Part shown: positions 7,402 to 16,318 of the stretch, in pieces
Layout: the number at the start of each line of letters is the position of its first letter
Numbering within the stretch: position 1 is the first letter of the stretch
Source: Haemophilus sp. C1
GTDB lineage: Bacteria > Pseudomonadota > Gammaproteobacteria > Enterobacterales > Pasteurellaceae
Direction of reading: 5' to 3'
Assembly: GCF_001276515.1 (NCBI RefSeq)
Contig: NZ_LDVZ01000020.1
Span: forward strand, 1-39,631
DNA length: 39,631 bases
Translations under genes and position numbers: made by a program
Notes under the pieces: generated by a model
The model's input: only the letters and a program-made list of their open reading frames with translations
What the model was told of the DNA's origin: nothing
Databases searched by the model: none

Positions 7402-8265
7402 TTATTTCTTCATTTTTGCCAATAAACTCACAGCACCCACAATTACAACTGCACCGAGCCAAAAATAGATATTAGGTGTATGATGCCAAAAGAGCCAGTC
7501 AAATACGCTAGAGAAAATCACGCCAGTGAAAGCAAACGGGGTAATGATATTGGCGGGTGCATATCTGAAAGCTCGGGTGAGCAATAATTGGAAAATCAAT
7601 CCAAATCCGCCCACCAATAGCAATAAACCAAGCTCGTATAAATTAGGGATTTTCCATTGATGAATAAAGAAGATTGGTAGCATGAGTGTCCCAATCAGAT
7701 GAAAATAAAATACGATATTTTTCGGTGTGTTGTATTTGTTTAATTCTTGTAAGCCAATAAATGCCATCCCCGCTAATACAGCACCAGATAATCCAATCAG
7801 TACATAAATAGGATCAACATTTCCATTGTGATTGGTAAGTAAAATAATGGAAACGCCAAGAAAACCGATTAAGCTACACAAAAGCACATTAAGCGGTGTT
7901 TTTTGATGGAAAAAGAGCAATAAAATCGGGATAAATAGAGCGGAGGTATTCATCAATAAGACAGCAATGGAAAGAGGTAAGAATTTCACGACATAAAAGT
8001 TAATCAACATACTCGATACACCCGCGGCATTACGCAGGATTAAAAACTTCCATTGGCGGGTATCCACTTTAAAATCGCGATCTTTAATCACAAAAGGCAG
8101 TAAGAAAAGCAAACCAATTAAAAAACGTGAAAATAAGGTTTCACTTGCAGGGATTGTTTGAGAAGCGGTTTTTACAAATACATTCATCAAGGTAATGGAA
8201 AAGTACGCTGATACCATAAAACTAATCGCTTTGTGATAAAGCAAAGGAGAGGTATATGATTGCAT
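7402..8265 (-). CDS. EamA / DMT-superfamily transporter
   Basis: A 287-residue inner-membrane protein with about ten hydrophobic segments arranged as two EamA repeats, typical of drug/metabolite transporters of the RhaT/YdcZ kind. It has no signal peptide, and the first segment begins near residue 12. The substrate cannot be told from sequence. It lies on the opposite strand between the sigma operon and msrAB, divergent from msrAB across 175 bases. I see no copy of the ECF promoter oriented toward it, so membership of the stress regulon is not supported. A small AT-only palindrome (7391-7407) overlaps its stop codon. Confidence 0.85.
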   Translation of the reverse strand: MQSYTSPLLYHKAISFMVSAYFSITLMNVFVKTASQTIPASETLFSRFLIGLLFLLPFVIKDRDFKVDTRQWKFLILRNAAGVSSMLINFYVVKFLPLSIAVLLMNTSALFIPILLLFFHQKTPLNVLLCSLIGFLGVSIILLTNHNGNVDPIYVLIGLSGAVLAGMAFIGLQELNKYNTPKNIVFYFHLIGTLMLPIFFIHQWKIPNLYELGLLLLVGGFGLIFQLLLTRAFRYAPANIITPFAFTGVIFSSVFDWLFWHHTPNIYFWLGAVVIVGAVSLLAKMKK

Positions 8266-8370
8266 ATAGATTTTTTACCTTAGAAAAGAGGAATAAATAG
8301 TGTTTTTTAGCTCTTTATTATTGGTTATAACAATGAATTTTAGTCAATTTCTTTAAAAATTTTATAAAAA

Positions 8371-8401
8371 TTTGTAAGAAATCGGATTGTCCGCCGTCTA
8401 A
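8371..8401 (+). promoter_or_regulatory. ECF-type promoter of msrAB-ccdA-thioredoxin operon
   Basis: TTTGTAAGAAAT (8371-8382), 12 bases, CGTCTAA (8395-8401). Both blocks are identical in sequence and spacing to those upstream of the Met-rich gene (6522-6552, minus strand), while the 12 bases between them differ. The leader to the msrAB ATG is about 33 bases and contains AAGGAAAA. Confidence 0.88.
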
Positions 8402-8440
8402 CCTTATGTAATGTTAATTTTTACATCATAAGGAAAAACA

Positions 8441-9502
8441 ATGAAACTATCAAAAACATTTCTATTTATTACCGCACTTTGCTGTGCAACACCAACTTTA
8501 GCAATACAAAATTCAACATCATCATCTGGAGAACAAAAAATGGCAATGGAAAATACGCAAAATATTCGTGAAATTTATCTTGCTGGTGGCTGTTTCTGGG
8601 GTATGGAAGCATATATGGAGCGTATTCACGGTGTGAAAGATGCGATTTCTGGCTATGCTAATGGTAATACGGAGAAAACCAGTTATCAGATGATTGGCGT
8701 AACTGATCACGCAGAAACAGTAAAAGTCACTTACGATGCAAATCAAATTTCGCTCGATAAATTATTGCAATATTATTTTAAAGTGATTGATCCAACGAGT
8801 GTAAACAAACAAGGAAACGATCGTGGCAGACAATATCGTACAGGGATTTATTATCAAGATAGGGCAGATAAAGCGGTGATCGAACAAGCGCTCGCCCAGC
8901 TTCAAACCAAATATAAACAACAAGTACAAATCGAAGTGCAACCACTTAAAAATTATGTGGTGGCGGAAGAATATCATCAAGATTATTTGAAGAAAAATCC
9001 AAATGGTTATTGCCATATTGATATTACCAAAGCAGATGAACCTGTGATTGACGAGAAAGATTATCCGAAACCAACTGATGCAGAACTCAAAGCGAAATTG
9101 ACACCATTGCAATATTCCGTCACTCAAAATAAACATACTGAACGCTCTTTTAGTAACGAATATTGGGATAATTTCCAACCAGGTATTTATGTAGATATTA
9201 CAACAGGCGAACCGGTATTTTCTTCTAATGATAAATTTGAATCGGGTTGTGGCTGGCCGAGTTTTACGAAACCAATAGCAAAAGAGGTAGTGCATTATCA
9301 AACGGATAATAGTTTTAATATGCAACGTACCGAGGTGTTAAGTCGTGCGGGTAATGCCCATCTAGGACACGTTTTTGACGACGGTCCGAAAGATAAAGGT
9401 GGTTTGCGTTATTGCATTAACAGCGCATCAATTAAATTTATTCCGTTAGCTGAAATGGAAAAGGCAGGATACGGATATTTGATTCAATCAATTAAAAAAT
9501 AA
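8441..9502 (+). CDS. msrAB: periplasmic methionine sulfoxide reductase MsrAB
   Basis: A fused enzyme of 353 residues that reduces both S- (MsrA) and R- (MsrB) methionine sulfoxide in exported proteins. A Sec signal peptide covers about residues 1-21 (ending PTLA). The MsrA domain has catalytic Cys51 in GGCFWG and a likely resolving Cys191 in GYCH. The MsrB domain has Cys270 in SGCGWPSF and catalytic Cys325 in RYCINSAS. MsrB zinc CxxC pairs are absent. Unlike Neisseria PilB there is no N-terminal thioredoxin domain. Instead a separate CcdA and a thioredoxin-like protein follow in the same operon and probably supply electrons. The gene stands behind an ECF promoter shared with the Met-rich protein, its likely substrate. 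A Hin uptake core lies in the signal-peptide region (8471-8479). Confidence 0.96.
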   Translation: MKLSKTFLFITALCCATPTLAIQNSTSSSGEQKMAMENTQNIREIYLAGGCFWGMEAYMERIHGVKDAISGYANGNTEKTSYQMIGVTDHAETVKVTYDANQISLDKLLQYYFKVIDPTSVNKQGNDRGRQYRTGIYYQDRADKAVIEQALAQLQTKYKQQVQIEVQPLKNYVVAEEYHQDYLKKNPNGYCHIDITKADEPVIDEKDYPKPTDAELKAKLTPLQYSVTQNKHTERSFSNEYWDNFQPGIYVDITTGEPVFSSNDKFESGCGWPSFTKPIAKEVVHYQTDNSFNMQRTEVLSRAGNAHLGHVFDDGPKDKGGLRYCINSASIKFIPLAEMEKAGYGYLIQSIKK

Positions 9503-9513
9503 GGAGATGCAAG

Positions 9514-10155
9514 ATGTTAGATCAACAACTCCTTATTGGAACGGTATTTTTAGCGGGGCTTGCTTCTTTTCTTTCGCCTTGTATTTTCCCGATTATCCCG
9601 ATTTATTTCGGTATTTTGAGTAAAGGCGGCAAAAAAGTCCTGAATACTTTTTTATTTATTTTAGGGCTTTCCCTTACATTTGTGAGTTTAGGCTTTAGTT
9701 TTGGCTTTTTAGGGAATATTTTATTTAGTAACACCACCCGCATTATCGCTGGCGTTATCGTGATTATTTTGGGTATTCATCAACTTGGCATTTTTAAAAT
9801 TGGTTTACTTGAACGCACGAAATTGGTGGAAATAAAAACATCAGGAAAATCAACCGCACTTGAGGCATTTGTCCTTGGTTTAACTTTTAGTCTTGGTTGG
9901 ACACCTTGTATTGGCCCGATTCTGGCTTCCGTATTAGCTTTATCAGGCGATGAAGGCTCTGCACTTTACGGTGCATCTATGATGTTTGTTTATGTCTTAG
10001 GGCTTGCGACCCCGTTTGTACTGTTTTCGTTCTTATCTGACAGCTTGCTCAAACGTGCCAAAGGGTTAAATAAACACTTAGACAAATTTAAAATCGGTGG
10101 CGGAATTTTAATTATCGTGATGGGTATTTTATTAATTACGAATAATTTTTCGTAA
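9514..10155 (+). CDS. ccdA: CcdA-type thiol-disulfide membrane transporter
   Basis: A 213-residue integral membrane protein of the CcdA/DsbD-transmembrane family with six predicted helices. Cys23 in SPCIFPIIP and Cys132 in TPCIGPI are the redox pair that carries reducing power from cytoplasmic thioredoxin to the periplasm. AAGGAG lies just before the ATG, 11 bases after the msrAB stop. In this operon the likely acceptor is the CPIC thioredoxin encoded next, which would then regenerate MsrAB. CcdA can also serve cytochrome c maturation, but the operon favours Msr recycling. Confidence 0.93.
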   Translation: MLDQQLLIGTVFLAGLASFLSPCIFPIIPIYFGILSKGGKKVLNTFLFILGLSLTFVSLGFSFGFLGNILFSNTTRIIAGVIVIILGIHQLGIFKIGLLERTKLVEIKTSGKSTALEAFVLGLTFSLGWTPCIGPILASVLALSGDEGSALYGASMMFVYVLGLATPFVLFSFLSDSLLKRAKGLNKHLDKFKIGGGILIIVMGILLITNNFS

Positions 10156-10197
10156 AACATAACCTCAACAAAAGAAATTTATAAAAGGAAAAAAGCA

Positions 10198-10668
10198 ATG
10201 AAAAAACTACTATCAATATTTCTAATGGCATTCAGCCTAAACGTTTTTGCACAAACTAATTTGGCAGATGTGCAACTCAAAGATTTAAACAATCAGCCAG
10301 TTACTTTAAGCCAATATAAAGGCAAACCTGTGTATGTAAAAATGTGGGCATCTTGGTGTCCGATTTGCTTGGCAGGATTAGCTGAAATTGATGATTTAAG
10401 TGCGGAAAAAGATCGCAATTTTGAAGTGATTACCATTGTTTCGCCCGATCACAAAGGCGAAAAAGACACCGCTGATTTTATTGAATGGTACAAAGGATTG
10501 GAATATAAAAATATCACGGTGCTTTTAGATGAAAAAGGAGAAATCATTGACAAAGCAAGAGTGCGTGGCTATCCGTTCAATCTCTTTTTAGATAGCGATC
10601 TAAACCTGAAAAAAACCGTACCAGGACATTTAGGGGCAGAGCAAATTAAAGTTTTTGCAGGGAAATAA
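10198..10668 (+). CDS. periplasmic thioredoxin-like (TlpA/redoxin) protein
   Basis: A 156-residue protein with a signal peptide (about residues 1-18, ending VFA) and one thioredoxin fold. The active site WCPIC contains Cys54 and Cys57. A cis-Pro loop is likely at GYPFN near residue 125. It should be kept reduced by CcdA, encoded 42 bases upstream, and reduce MsrAB, so the operon carries a full electron path. It resembles the N-terminal thioredoxin domain of Neisseria PilB, here as a free protein. AAAAGGAAAAAAG precedes the ATG. Confidence 0.92.
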   Translation: MKKLLSIFLMAFSLNVFAQTNLADVQLKDLNNQPVTLSQYKGKPVYVKMWASWCPICLAGLAEIDDLSAEKDRNFEVITIVSPDHKGEKDTADFIEWYKGLEYKNITVLLDEKGEIIDKARVRGYPFNLFLDSDLNLKKTVPGHLGAEQIKVFAGK

Positions 10669-10673
10669 TGATG

Positions 10674-10701
10674 AAAAGCGGCTTATTTTTAAGCCGCTTT
10701 T
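10674..10701 (+). terminator. terminator of the msrAB operon
   Basis: AAAAGCGGCTTA (10674-10685) pairs perfectly with TAAGCCGCTTTT (10690-10701) around a TTTT loop, and the T-run continues. Between here and 10906 (205 bases) I see only AT-rich sequence that probably contains the lysO promoter. Confidence 0.92.
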
Positions 10702-10906
10702 TATATTCCATTTTTATAGAGTAAAGAGACAAAGTATCTAAGATTGGCATTTGAACATTGAGCATTTGGTAGATTGATAAAAAATATATATTATAAGCGG
10801 TATGATTTTATTGCTTGTATAAGTAATTTTTATTTTTACTGTAATATTTATTCAAATTACCTTTGAAAATTGAATAAAGTGCAGTGATCTACAAAAAAGG
10901 AAAACA

Positions 10907-11824
10907 ATGGAAGAAATAATTAATGGACTACTCATTGTGCTTGTGCCTATGGTGTTGGGCTACTTAGTCAGAATACAGAATCAAAATGCATTGGCATTCA
11001 TTAATAAAATTGTGATGTTATTGCTTTACATCATTTTATTTATGATGGGGTTTATGCTTGGTCAGCTAGAGCATTTAGAACAAAAATTGCCAATTATTGG
11101 TATGACCGCTTTAGGGCTGTCCGCTATTATTTTGACTTGTAATATCGTAGGCTTGGCTATTTATGACCGCACTTTGCCTAAGCCTGTTAATTATTTACAG
11201 GGAGAATTGCCCTCTCGTTGGCATTCGTTAATGGACTCAATTAAATTATTAAGTGCGGTAATTATCGGTGTTATTTTTGGTTGGTTGTGTAATGATTGGT
11301 TGCATTTCCCACACGGTTCCAATCTTTATGTGCTTATTGCGTTGATCTTTTTTGTTGGGATTCAGCTTCGTAATAACGGCATTTCCTTGAAAGAAGTCTT
11401 ATTAAATAAGCAAGGCTTAATGATGGGAGCAATTTTTACCCTAAGTTCTTTAATTGGTGGCGTTATTTCTTCATTTTTTCTAAGTATGCCGATTACTCAA
11501 GGTTTAGCCTTTTCATCGGGATTTGGTTGGTATTCTTTATCAAGCGTTGTGCTGACAAATGCTTGGGGGCCGATGCAGGGCAGTATTGCGTTTTTCAATG
11601 ATTTATCGCGTGAAATTTTGAGTTTATTTTTGATTCCATTGTTTATGCAGCATTATCGCTCTACAGCTATTGGGATTACAGGTGCAACAGCATTAGATTG
11701 TACATTGCCTATTATTCAGAAATCAGGCGGAATTGAAGTAACGCCTATCGCCATTTCTTTTGGTATGGTGACAAATTTATTACCGCCGTTGTTGTTAGTT
11801 TTTTTCTCAAGTTTTCCAATTTGA
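10907..11824 (+). CDS. lysO: lysine exporter LysO (YbjE family)
   Basis: A 305-residue membrane protein closely matching E. coli LysO/YbjE, which exports L-lysine and the lysine analogue thialysine. Shared segments include LFLVGIQLRNNG-like (FFVGIQLRNNGISLKE), the FGWYSLS block, and TALDCTLPIIQ near the C-terminus, containing the conserved acidic residue. About eight hydrophobic segments are seen. AAGGAAAAC precedes the ATG. It stands alone between two terminators, with Hin uptake cores at 11166 and 11251. No lysine riboswitch was recognised upstream. Confidence 0.9.
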   Translation: MEEIINGLLIVLVPMVLGYLVRIQNQNALAFINKIVMLLLYIILFMMGFMLGQLEHLEQKLPIIGMTALGLSAIILTCNIVGLAIYDRTLPKPVNYLQGELPSRWHSLMDSIKLLSAVIIGVIFGWLCNDWLHFPHGSNLYVLIALIFFVGIQLRNNGISLKEVLLNKQGLMMGAIFTLSSLIGGVISSFFLSMPITQGLAFSSGFGWYSLSSVVLTNAWGPMQGSIAFFNDLSREILSLFLIPLFMQHYRSTAIGITGATALDCTLPIIQKSGGIEVTPIAISFGMVTNLLPPLLLVFFSSFPI

Positions 11825-11856
11825 TGGCTTGTTAATTTTAAGCGAAAAGAAAAAGA

Positions 11857-11872
11857 GAAATCAGATGATTTC
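11857..11872. terminator. short terminator-like hairpin between lysO and the DNA-mimic gene
   Basis: GAAATC (11857-11862) and GATTTC (11867-11872) form a 6-bp stem, with T-rich sequence following on both strands. It is a modest bidirectional terminator for two convergent genes. Confidence 0.55.
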
Positions 11873-11892
11873 CCTTATTTTTTACTTTATCG

Positions 11893-12216
11893 TTACTTTT
11901 TCCAAATAACGTGAAATTCGCGATCTTCTTCTCGGTGAGAAATTAAGAATTTAGCAAAGACATCATCCATTTCATCTTGCTCATTGACTAATCCCACCCA
12001 CACTTCGGCGTATTCTTCTGGGTCAATTAGTACACCAATTTCTTCTTCCCAATTATCGGCGGTTTCAACAAATTCCACACCACCGCGTTCTTCAAATTGT
12101 AGGTTGAATAAAAGAATATCGGCAGGATCTAAATTTTCCCCAGCCATTTCTAAGAAAATATCGTAAGCAATATCAATGGCTGTATCTGGATCTAGTTTTT
12201 TAATTTCTGTTGTCAT
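11893..12216 (-). CDS. dsDNA-mimic protein, HI1450/YciU family
   Basis: A 107-residue, very acidic protein; by my count 30 of 107 residues are Asp or Glu. It matches the DUF440 family, whose structurally studied member is H. influenzae HI1450, proposed to imitate double-stranded DNA and reported to bind HU. Acidic clusters such as [17 protein letters not shown] and NEQDEMDD can be seen. It may modulate DNA-binding proteins, but the cellular role is not settled. Its reading frame is independent of moeB, 66 bases away on the same strand, with a Hin uptake core between them (12249-12257). Confidence 0.92.
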   Translation of the reverse strand: MTTEIKKLDPDTAIDIAYDIFLEMAGENLDPADILLFNLQFEERGGVEFVETADNWEEEIGVLIDPEEYAEVWVGLVNEQDEMDDVFAKFLISHREEDREFHVIWKK

Positions 12217-12282
12217 AGTGTTTTTGTAGTAAAGGTTATGGTTAATAAAAGTGCGGTTAAATTTTTTCTCTTTTTAAGCGTT

Positions 12283-13014
12283 TTATTCCACATTGGTTGG
12301 AAGTTTAATTTCTCGGATATTCATTGAAAAACCATCAATCATCAATAAGCGTCCACACAAATTCTTACCGATTTTTAACCGCACTTTAATTGCTTCTAAG
12401 GCTTGAATCGTGCCCACAATGCCGACGATTGGTGCAAGCACGCCTGCTTCCACACAGCTTAATACATTTTGCCCAAATAATTTGCTGAGCTCACGATAAG
12501 TAGGCGTATTCGGTTCATAAGTGAAAACGGAAACCTGACCTTCCATCCGAATCGCTGCGCCAGAAATAAGTGGAACTTTTGCATGATTACATTGGCTATC
12601 CAATTGATTACGGATTTCTACATTGTCTGTACAATCTAGAACAATATCAAAGTGTGGAATGATTTCAGCCAGTTTTTCTTCGTCTAACTTCGCATTAATC
12701 GTCTCGATGTTTATATGTGGATTGATTTGTTCCAGTGCAATTTTAGCTGACTCTACTTTGGGTATATTCAAGCGAGCATCGCAGTGCAAGACTTGTCGTT
12801 GAAGATTCGAAAGAGAAACTGTATCGAAATCCAATAGTGTTAAATTCCCTACGCCTGCCGCGGCGAGATATTGGCTGGCTGCACAGCCTAAGCCGCCAAG
12901 CCCAACGACCAGCATTTTGCTTGCTTTGAGCTTTTCTTGCCCATCAAAATCTACGCTTTTAAGAATAATTTGACGGTTATAACGCAATTCTTCTTCGTGA
13001 CTAAGTTCGATCAT
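12283..13014 (-). CDS. moeB: molybdopterin-synthase adenylyltransferase MoeB
   Basis: Activates the C-terminus of MoaD by adenylation during molybdopterin synthesis. The 243-residue protein has the ATP-binding loop VGLGGLGCAASQYLA near residue 37 and the SLSNLQRQ motif characteristic of MoeB/ThiF/E1 enzymes. The zinc-binding tetrad of E. coli MoeB is missing. The first CxxC (E. coli PCYRC) reads PTYRE here, and the protein ends before the C-terminal CxxC. MoeB activity without structural zinc is therefore expected. It follows moeA on the same strand with 3 bases between them, so the two are co-transcribed. The alternative, ThiF, is less likely because of the moeA neighbour. Confidence 0.93.
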   Translation of the reverse strand: MIELSHEEELRYNRQIILKSVDFDGQEKLKASKMLVVGLGGLGCAASQYLAAAGVGNLTLLDFDTVSLSNLQRQVLHCDARLNIPKVESAKIALEQINPHINIETINAKLDEEKLAEIIPHFDIVLDCTDNVEIRNQLDSQCNHAKVPLISGAAIRMEGQVSVFTYEPNTPTYRELSKLFGQNVLSCVEAGVLAPIVGIVGTIQALEAIKVRLKIGKNLCGRLLMIDGFSMNIREIKLPTNVE

Positions 13015-13017
13015 TGT

Positions 13018-14232
13018 TTATCCTAATAAATGATTGAAAGGCTCAATCGTCACTGTTTCACCTGCAGTGACATTGCCACGTTCTTGTTCTAAAACGATAA
13101 AACAATTGCTTTTTACAAAAGCGCTAAAGAGATGAGAGCCTTGGAATCCCACTGATTGCACTTCAATTTGGCCTTGTTCATTGATGTGATAAAAACCCCG
13201 TTGGAAATCTAAACGTCCAGGTGCTTTTTTCAAATTCATTGTAGCAATAGCTGAAAAGTGCGGTGGCTTTTTCCATTGTTTTTGGCCTTGCAGTTTAGCA
13301 ATAAGTGGTTGTACGATTTGATAAAATGTCACTAATGCTGAAACGGGATTACCGGGTAAACCACAGAACCAAGCGTTTTCTAATTTACCAAAAGCGAATG
13401 GTTTGCCAGGTTTGATTGCAATTTTCCAGAAATTTATTTGGCCTACTTTTTCCAATACCGCTTTAGTGAAATCCGCTTCACCAACGGAAACCCCGCCACT
13501 GGTAATCACTAAATCAGCTTGGCTTTGTGCGGCAATAAATGCCTTTTCAAATTCAGCTTCGTTATCAGGTAATAGTCCTAAATCAATGACTTCACAGTTT
13601 AGTTTTTCTAGCAGTAATTTTACGGTGAAACGGTTGGTGTCATAGATTTGTCCGCTTTGTAATGGCTTGCCGACTTCGACAAGTTCATCGCCAGTTGAGA
13701 GTACGCCGACTTTTAATTGGCGATAGCATTTTACTTCTGCAATGCCTAGAGAAGCTAATAATGGCAAGGAAACAGGGGTGAGCTGTGCGCCTTGTTCTAA
13801 TACCACATCGCCTTTTTTTACATCTTCGCCAATACGACGAATGTTTTGATTTGGTTTAGGCAATTCACTAAAAGTGACGGTGCCGTCTTCATTGAGTGTT
13901 ACTTGCTCTTGCATTATCACTGCATCAGCGCCTTCAGGAATCATAGCTCCGGTCATAATTCTGACCGCACTTTTTGATGGCCATTCCTCTTGGAATGGAT
14001 TACCTGCAAAAGATTTCCCTGCGACCGAAAGGGTTAAAGATTGTTGTAAATCCGATAAACGTACAGCATAGCCATCCATTGCTGAATTATCGAAAGAGGG
14101 AACATTAATAGGTGAAATAATATCTTCTGCACAAATTCGATTGGCGGCTTCTTGTAAATTTAGGTATTCAGTTTGAGTTGGGAAGGGAATCTGTTCGAGC
14201 ATTTTCGAGCGAGCTTGATCCAATGTAAGCAT
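13018..14232 (-). CDS. moeA: molybdopterin molybdotransferase MoeA
   Basis: Inserts molybdate into adenylated molybdopterin, the last step of Moco synthesis. It has 404 residues (E. coli 411). Diagnostic blocks are SFDNSAMDGYA near residue 45, a GAMIPEGADAVIMQE segment, the STGDEL motif in the MoCF-like domain, TSGGVSVGEADF, and KPGKPFAFG followed by GLPGNPVSA. It leads the moeA-moeB operon. Hin uptake cores lie within it at 13256 and 13964. The gene is divergent from folE across 137 bases. Confidence 0.96.
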   Translation of the reverse strand: MLTLDQARSKMLEQIPFPTQTEYLNLQEAANRICAEDIISPINVPSFDNSAMDGYAVRLSDLQQSLTLSVAGKSFAGNPFQEEWPSKSAVRIMTGAMIPEGADAVIMQEQVTLNEDGTVTFSELPKPNQNIRRIGEDVKKGDVVLEQGAQLTPVSLPLLASLGIAEVKCYRQLKVGVLSTGDELVEVGKPLQSGQIYDTNRFTVKLLLEKLNCEVIDLGLLPDNEAEFEKAFIAAQSQADLVITSGGVSVGEADFTKAVLEKVGQINFWKIAIKPGKPFAFGKLENAWFCGLPGNPVSALVTFYQIVQPLIAKLQGQKQWKKPPHFSAIATMNLKKAPGRLDFQRGFYHINEQGQIEVQSVGFQGSHLFSAFVKSNCFIVLEQERGNVTAGETVTIEPFNHLLG

Positions 14233-14369
14233 AGAAAATCCTTATTTGATAAAATTTGTCAGCTATTCTATATCTAAAGCCTAATTCATTCAAATTTGCA
14301 ATTTTTCTCATTTTACCATCCTATTATCCTTTGCTAGAATAGCCGATTATTTTTTTAGGAAAGACTATT

Positions 14370-15026
14370 ATGAGCAAAATTTCACTGGATGCACTGAATG
14401 TAAGAAATGCCTTGATTGAAAAAGGTATTGAAACACCCATGATTGATCCAACACAGGCTAAAGATGAACGTCGAGAAAGCATTGCAAAACATATGCATGA
14501 AGTGATGAAGCTGATTGGATTAGATTTGCGAGATGATAGTTTAGAAGAAACACCAAATCGTTTAGCTAAAATGTTTATTGATGAGATTTTTAGTGGAATG
14601 GATTATGCCAATTTTCCTAAAATGACGAAAATCAAAAATCAAATGAAAGTCAGCGAAATGGTGCAAGTGAATGACATTACGCTAACAAGCACTTGTGAAC
14701 ATCATTTTGTTACGATTGATGGTAAAGTTTGTGTGGCATACTATCCAAAAGATTGGGTGATTGGTCTTTCTAAAATTAATCGGATTGTTTCATTTTTTGC
14801 TCAACGTCCACAGGTTCAAGAGCGCTTAACAGAGCAACTTTTGACAGCATTTCAGACAATTCTTGAGACAGATGATGTTGCGGTATATGTGAAAGCGACC
14901 CATTTCTGTGTGAAAGCACGTGGTATTAGAGATACAAATAGTTATACTGTCACATCGGCTTACGGTGGCGTATTCTTAGAAGATAGAGATACTCGTAAAG
15001 AATTTTTAGCTATAGTTCAGAAGTAA
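14370..15026 (+). CDS. folE: GTP cyclohydrolase I
   Basis: Converts GTP to 7,8-dihydroneopterin triphosphate, the first step of folate (and queuosine) synthesis. The 218-residue length fits E. coli FolE (222). The zinc ligands are present at Cys109 and His112 (STCEHH) and Cys180 (THFCVKARG), making it the zinc-dependent type IA. The ATG is preceded by AGGAAAG. It is divergent from moeA and ends in two uptake-sequence-like hairpins. Confidence 0.96.
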   Translation: MSKISLDALNVRNALIEKGIETPMIDPTQAKDERRESIAKHMHEVMKLIGLDLRDDSLEETPNRLAKMFIDEIFSGMDYANFPKMTKIKNQMKVSEMVQVNDITLTSTCEHHFVTIDGKVCVAYYPKDWVIGLSKINRIVSFFAQRPQVQERLTEQLLTAFQTILETDDVAVYVKATHFCVKARGIRDTNSYTVTSAYGGVFLEDRDTRKEFLAIVQK

Positions 15027-15041
15027 AAAATAGTTAATAAA

Positions 15042-15122
15042 ATAGCCGCACTTTAATATGAGTGTGGCTATTTGTATATTTATCTCGAATAGAAAAGTGC
15101 GGTGAAATTTATCCGCACTTTT
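15042..15122. terminator. two tandem hairpins between folE and potD
   Basis: The first stem pairs 15042-15052 with 15061-15071 (11 bp, one G-T type mismatch). The second pairs AAAAGTGCGG (15093-15102) with CCGCACTTTT (15113-15122) perfectly. Both arms are full or one-base-off Hin uptake cores. Together they separate convergent folE and potD. Confidence 0.8.
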
Positions 15123-15132
15123 GGATTGTAGA

Positions 15133-16215
15133 TTATTTAGCTGCTTTTAATTCTTGATAATATTGCTCATAGAATTGAATTGCATCGCCAACGTCATCTT
15201 GCCAGTGGCTATTTTTTAATACATCAGCCGGTGGGTAAATTGCTGGATCTTCAGTGATTTCTTTTGGTAATGCTTTTTTCGCTTCTAAGTTAGCTGTTGG
15301 ATAGCCAATTGCTAAGGTTAATTTTTCTGCCGCTTTAGCACCTAACATATAGTTAATAAGTTTATGTGCACCATCTGGGTTTTTAGCGGTTTTAGGAATT
15401 GCTAGAGTATCAACCCAAAGTACAGGGCCTTCTTTCGGGAATACCATGTCTAAAGGTGCTTTTTCTTTTTTAGCAATACGTACAGAACCATTCCATAATT
15501 GGCCTACTTCAACTTCACCTGAGATGAAAGAGTTAGCAGGGTTATCGGAATTGAAAGAAAGTACGTTTGGACGTAGCTTTAATAATTCTTCATAGGCTTG
15601 TTTGATAATTGCTGGATCTTGAGTATTTGGATCTTGGCCAATTTTCAATAAAGCGATGTTGAATACTTCGCGCGCATCGTCTAATAACTGAACTTTGTTT
15701 GCAAATTCAGGTTTCCACAAGTCAGCCCAAGAAGTGAATTGAGCGCCTTTATAAGTGTTTGTATTGAATGCAATACCTGGAGCTCCTAATAATTGTGGAA
15801 GAGAGTATTTGTTACCTTTATCATAAGGTTTATTGAGCCAATCAGGATCTAATTCTTTAATAACAGGCAATTTGCTGTGATCTAGCTCCATTAACATTCC
15901 TTCTCTAGACATTTTAGAGACGAAGTAGTTAGATGGTGCAATAACATCATAGCCACCAGCTGCGCCTTGAGTTTTGATTTTTGCATACATTGTTTCGTTT
16001 GATTCTAGGCTTGAAACGATAACTTTGATGCCAGTTTCTTTAGTAAACTCATCTAAAAGACCATCAGGCACATATTCTGTCCAAGTGTAGAGATACACAG
16101 TGTCATTAGCAGTAGCTGGAGCCTTTGTAGTTTCTTGCTTAGCATCTTTATCATTACAAGCAGTTAAAGTTGCAGCTACTAAGCCTGCAGTAATTAAACC
16201 TGCGAATTTTTTCAT
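15133..16215 (-). CDS. potD: spermidine/putrescine-binding lipoprotein PotD
   Basis: Substrate-binding component of the polyamine ABC importer, 360 residues. The signal peptide ends in a lipobox LTAC with lipidated Cys20. The mature protein is a type-2 periplasmic binding protein (YLYTWTEYVPDGLL near residue 42; APSNYFVSKM). Attachment to the inner membrane is unlike soluble E. coli PotD. It is the last gene of potABCD. Two or three hairpins, some terminator-like, precede it, so its expression relative to potABC is probably set separately. GGAGAAC lies upstream of the ATG. Confidence 0.95.
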   Translation of the reverse strand: MKKFAGLITAGLVAATLTACNDKDAKQETTKAPATANDTVYLYTWTEYVPDGLLDEFTKETGIKVIVSSLESNETMYAKIKTQGAAGGYDVIAPSNYFVSKMSREGMLMELDHSKLPVIKELDPDWLNKPYDKGNKYSLPQLLGAPGIAFNTNTYKGAQFTSWADLWKPEFANKVQLLDDAREVFNIALLKIGQDPNTQDPAIIKQAYEELLKLRPNVLSFNSDNPANSFISGEVEVGQLWNGSVRIAKKEKAPLDMVFPKEGPVLWVDTLAIPKTAKNPDGAHKLINYMLGAKAAEKLTLAIGYPTANLEAKKALPKEITEDPAIYPPADVLKNSHWQDDVGDAIQFYEQYYQELKAAK

Positions 16216-16251
16216 TTTTGTTTGTTCTCCGTAAAGAGTCGTAAAAAAACC

Positions 16252-16302
16252 ACCTGCCGAATGACAGGCATAAAAAAACGCCTTGATTGTGCGTCAAGGC
16301 GT
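16252..16302 (-). terminator. tandem terminator-like hairpins between potC and potD
   Basis: On the minus strand, ACGCCTTGA and TCAAGGCGT (16302-16294 and 16286-16278) form a perfect 9-bp stem with 7-base loop, followed at once by a run of T (16277-16272). A second, shorter stem (16265-16269 with 16252-16256) is also followed by seven T after four bases (16249-16243). The potD ATG is only 27 bases beyond. This looks like attenuation or a break between potABC and potD rather than an operon end. Confidence 0.75.
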
Positions 16303-16318
16303 ATTCTATTTTAAATTC

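Noticed and set aside
7391..7407. AAATAAA-GTG-TTTATTT palindrome as a terminator
   Set aside because: The stem has only A-T pairs and overlaps the stop codon of the EamA gene; too weak to call.
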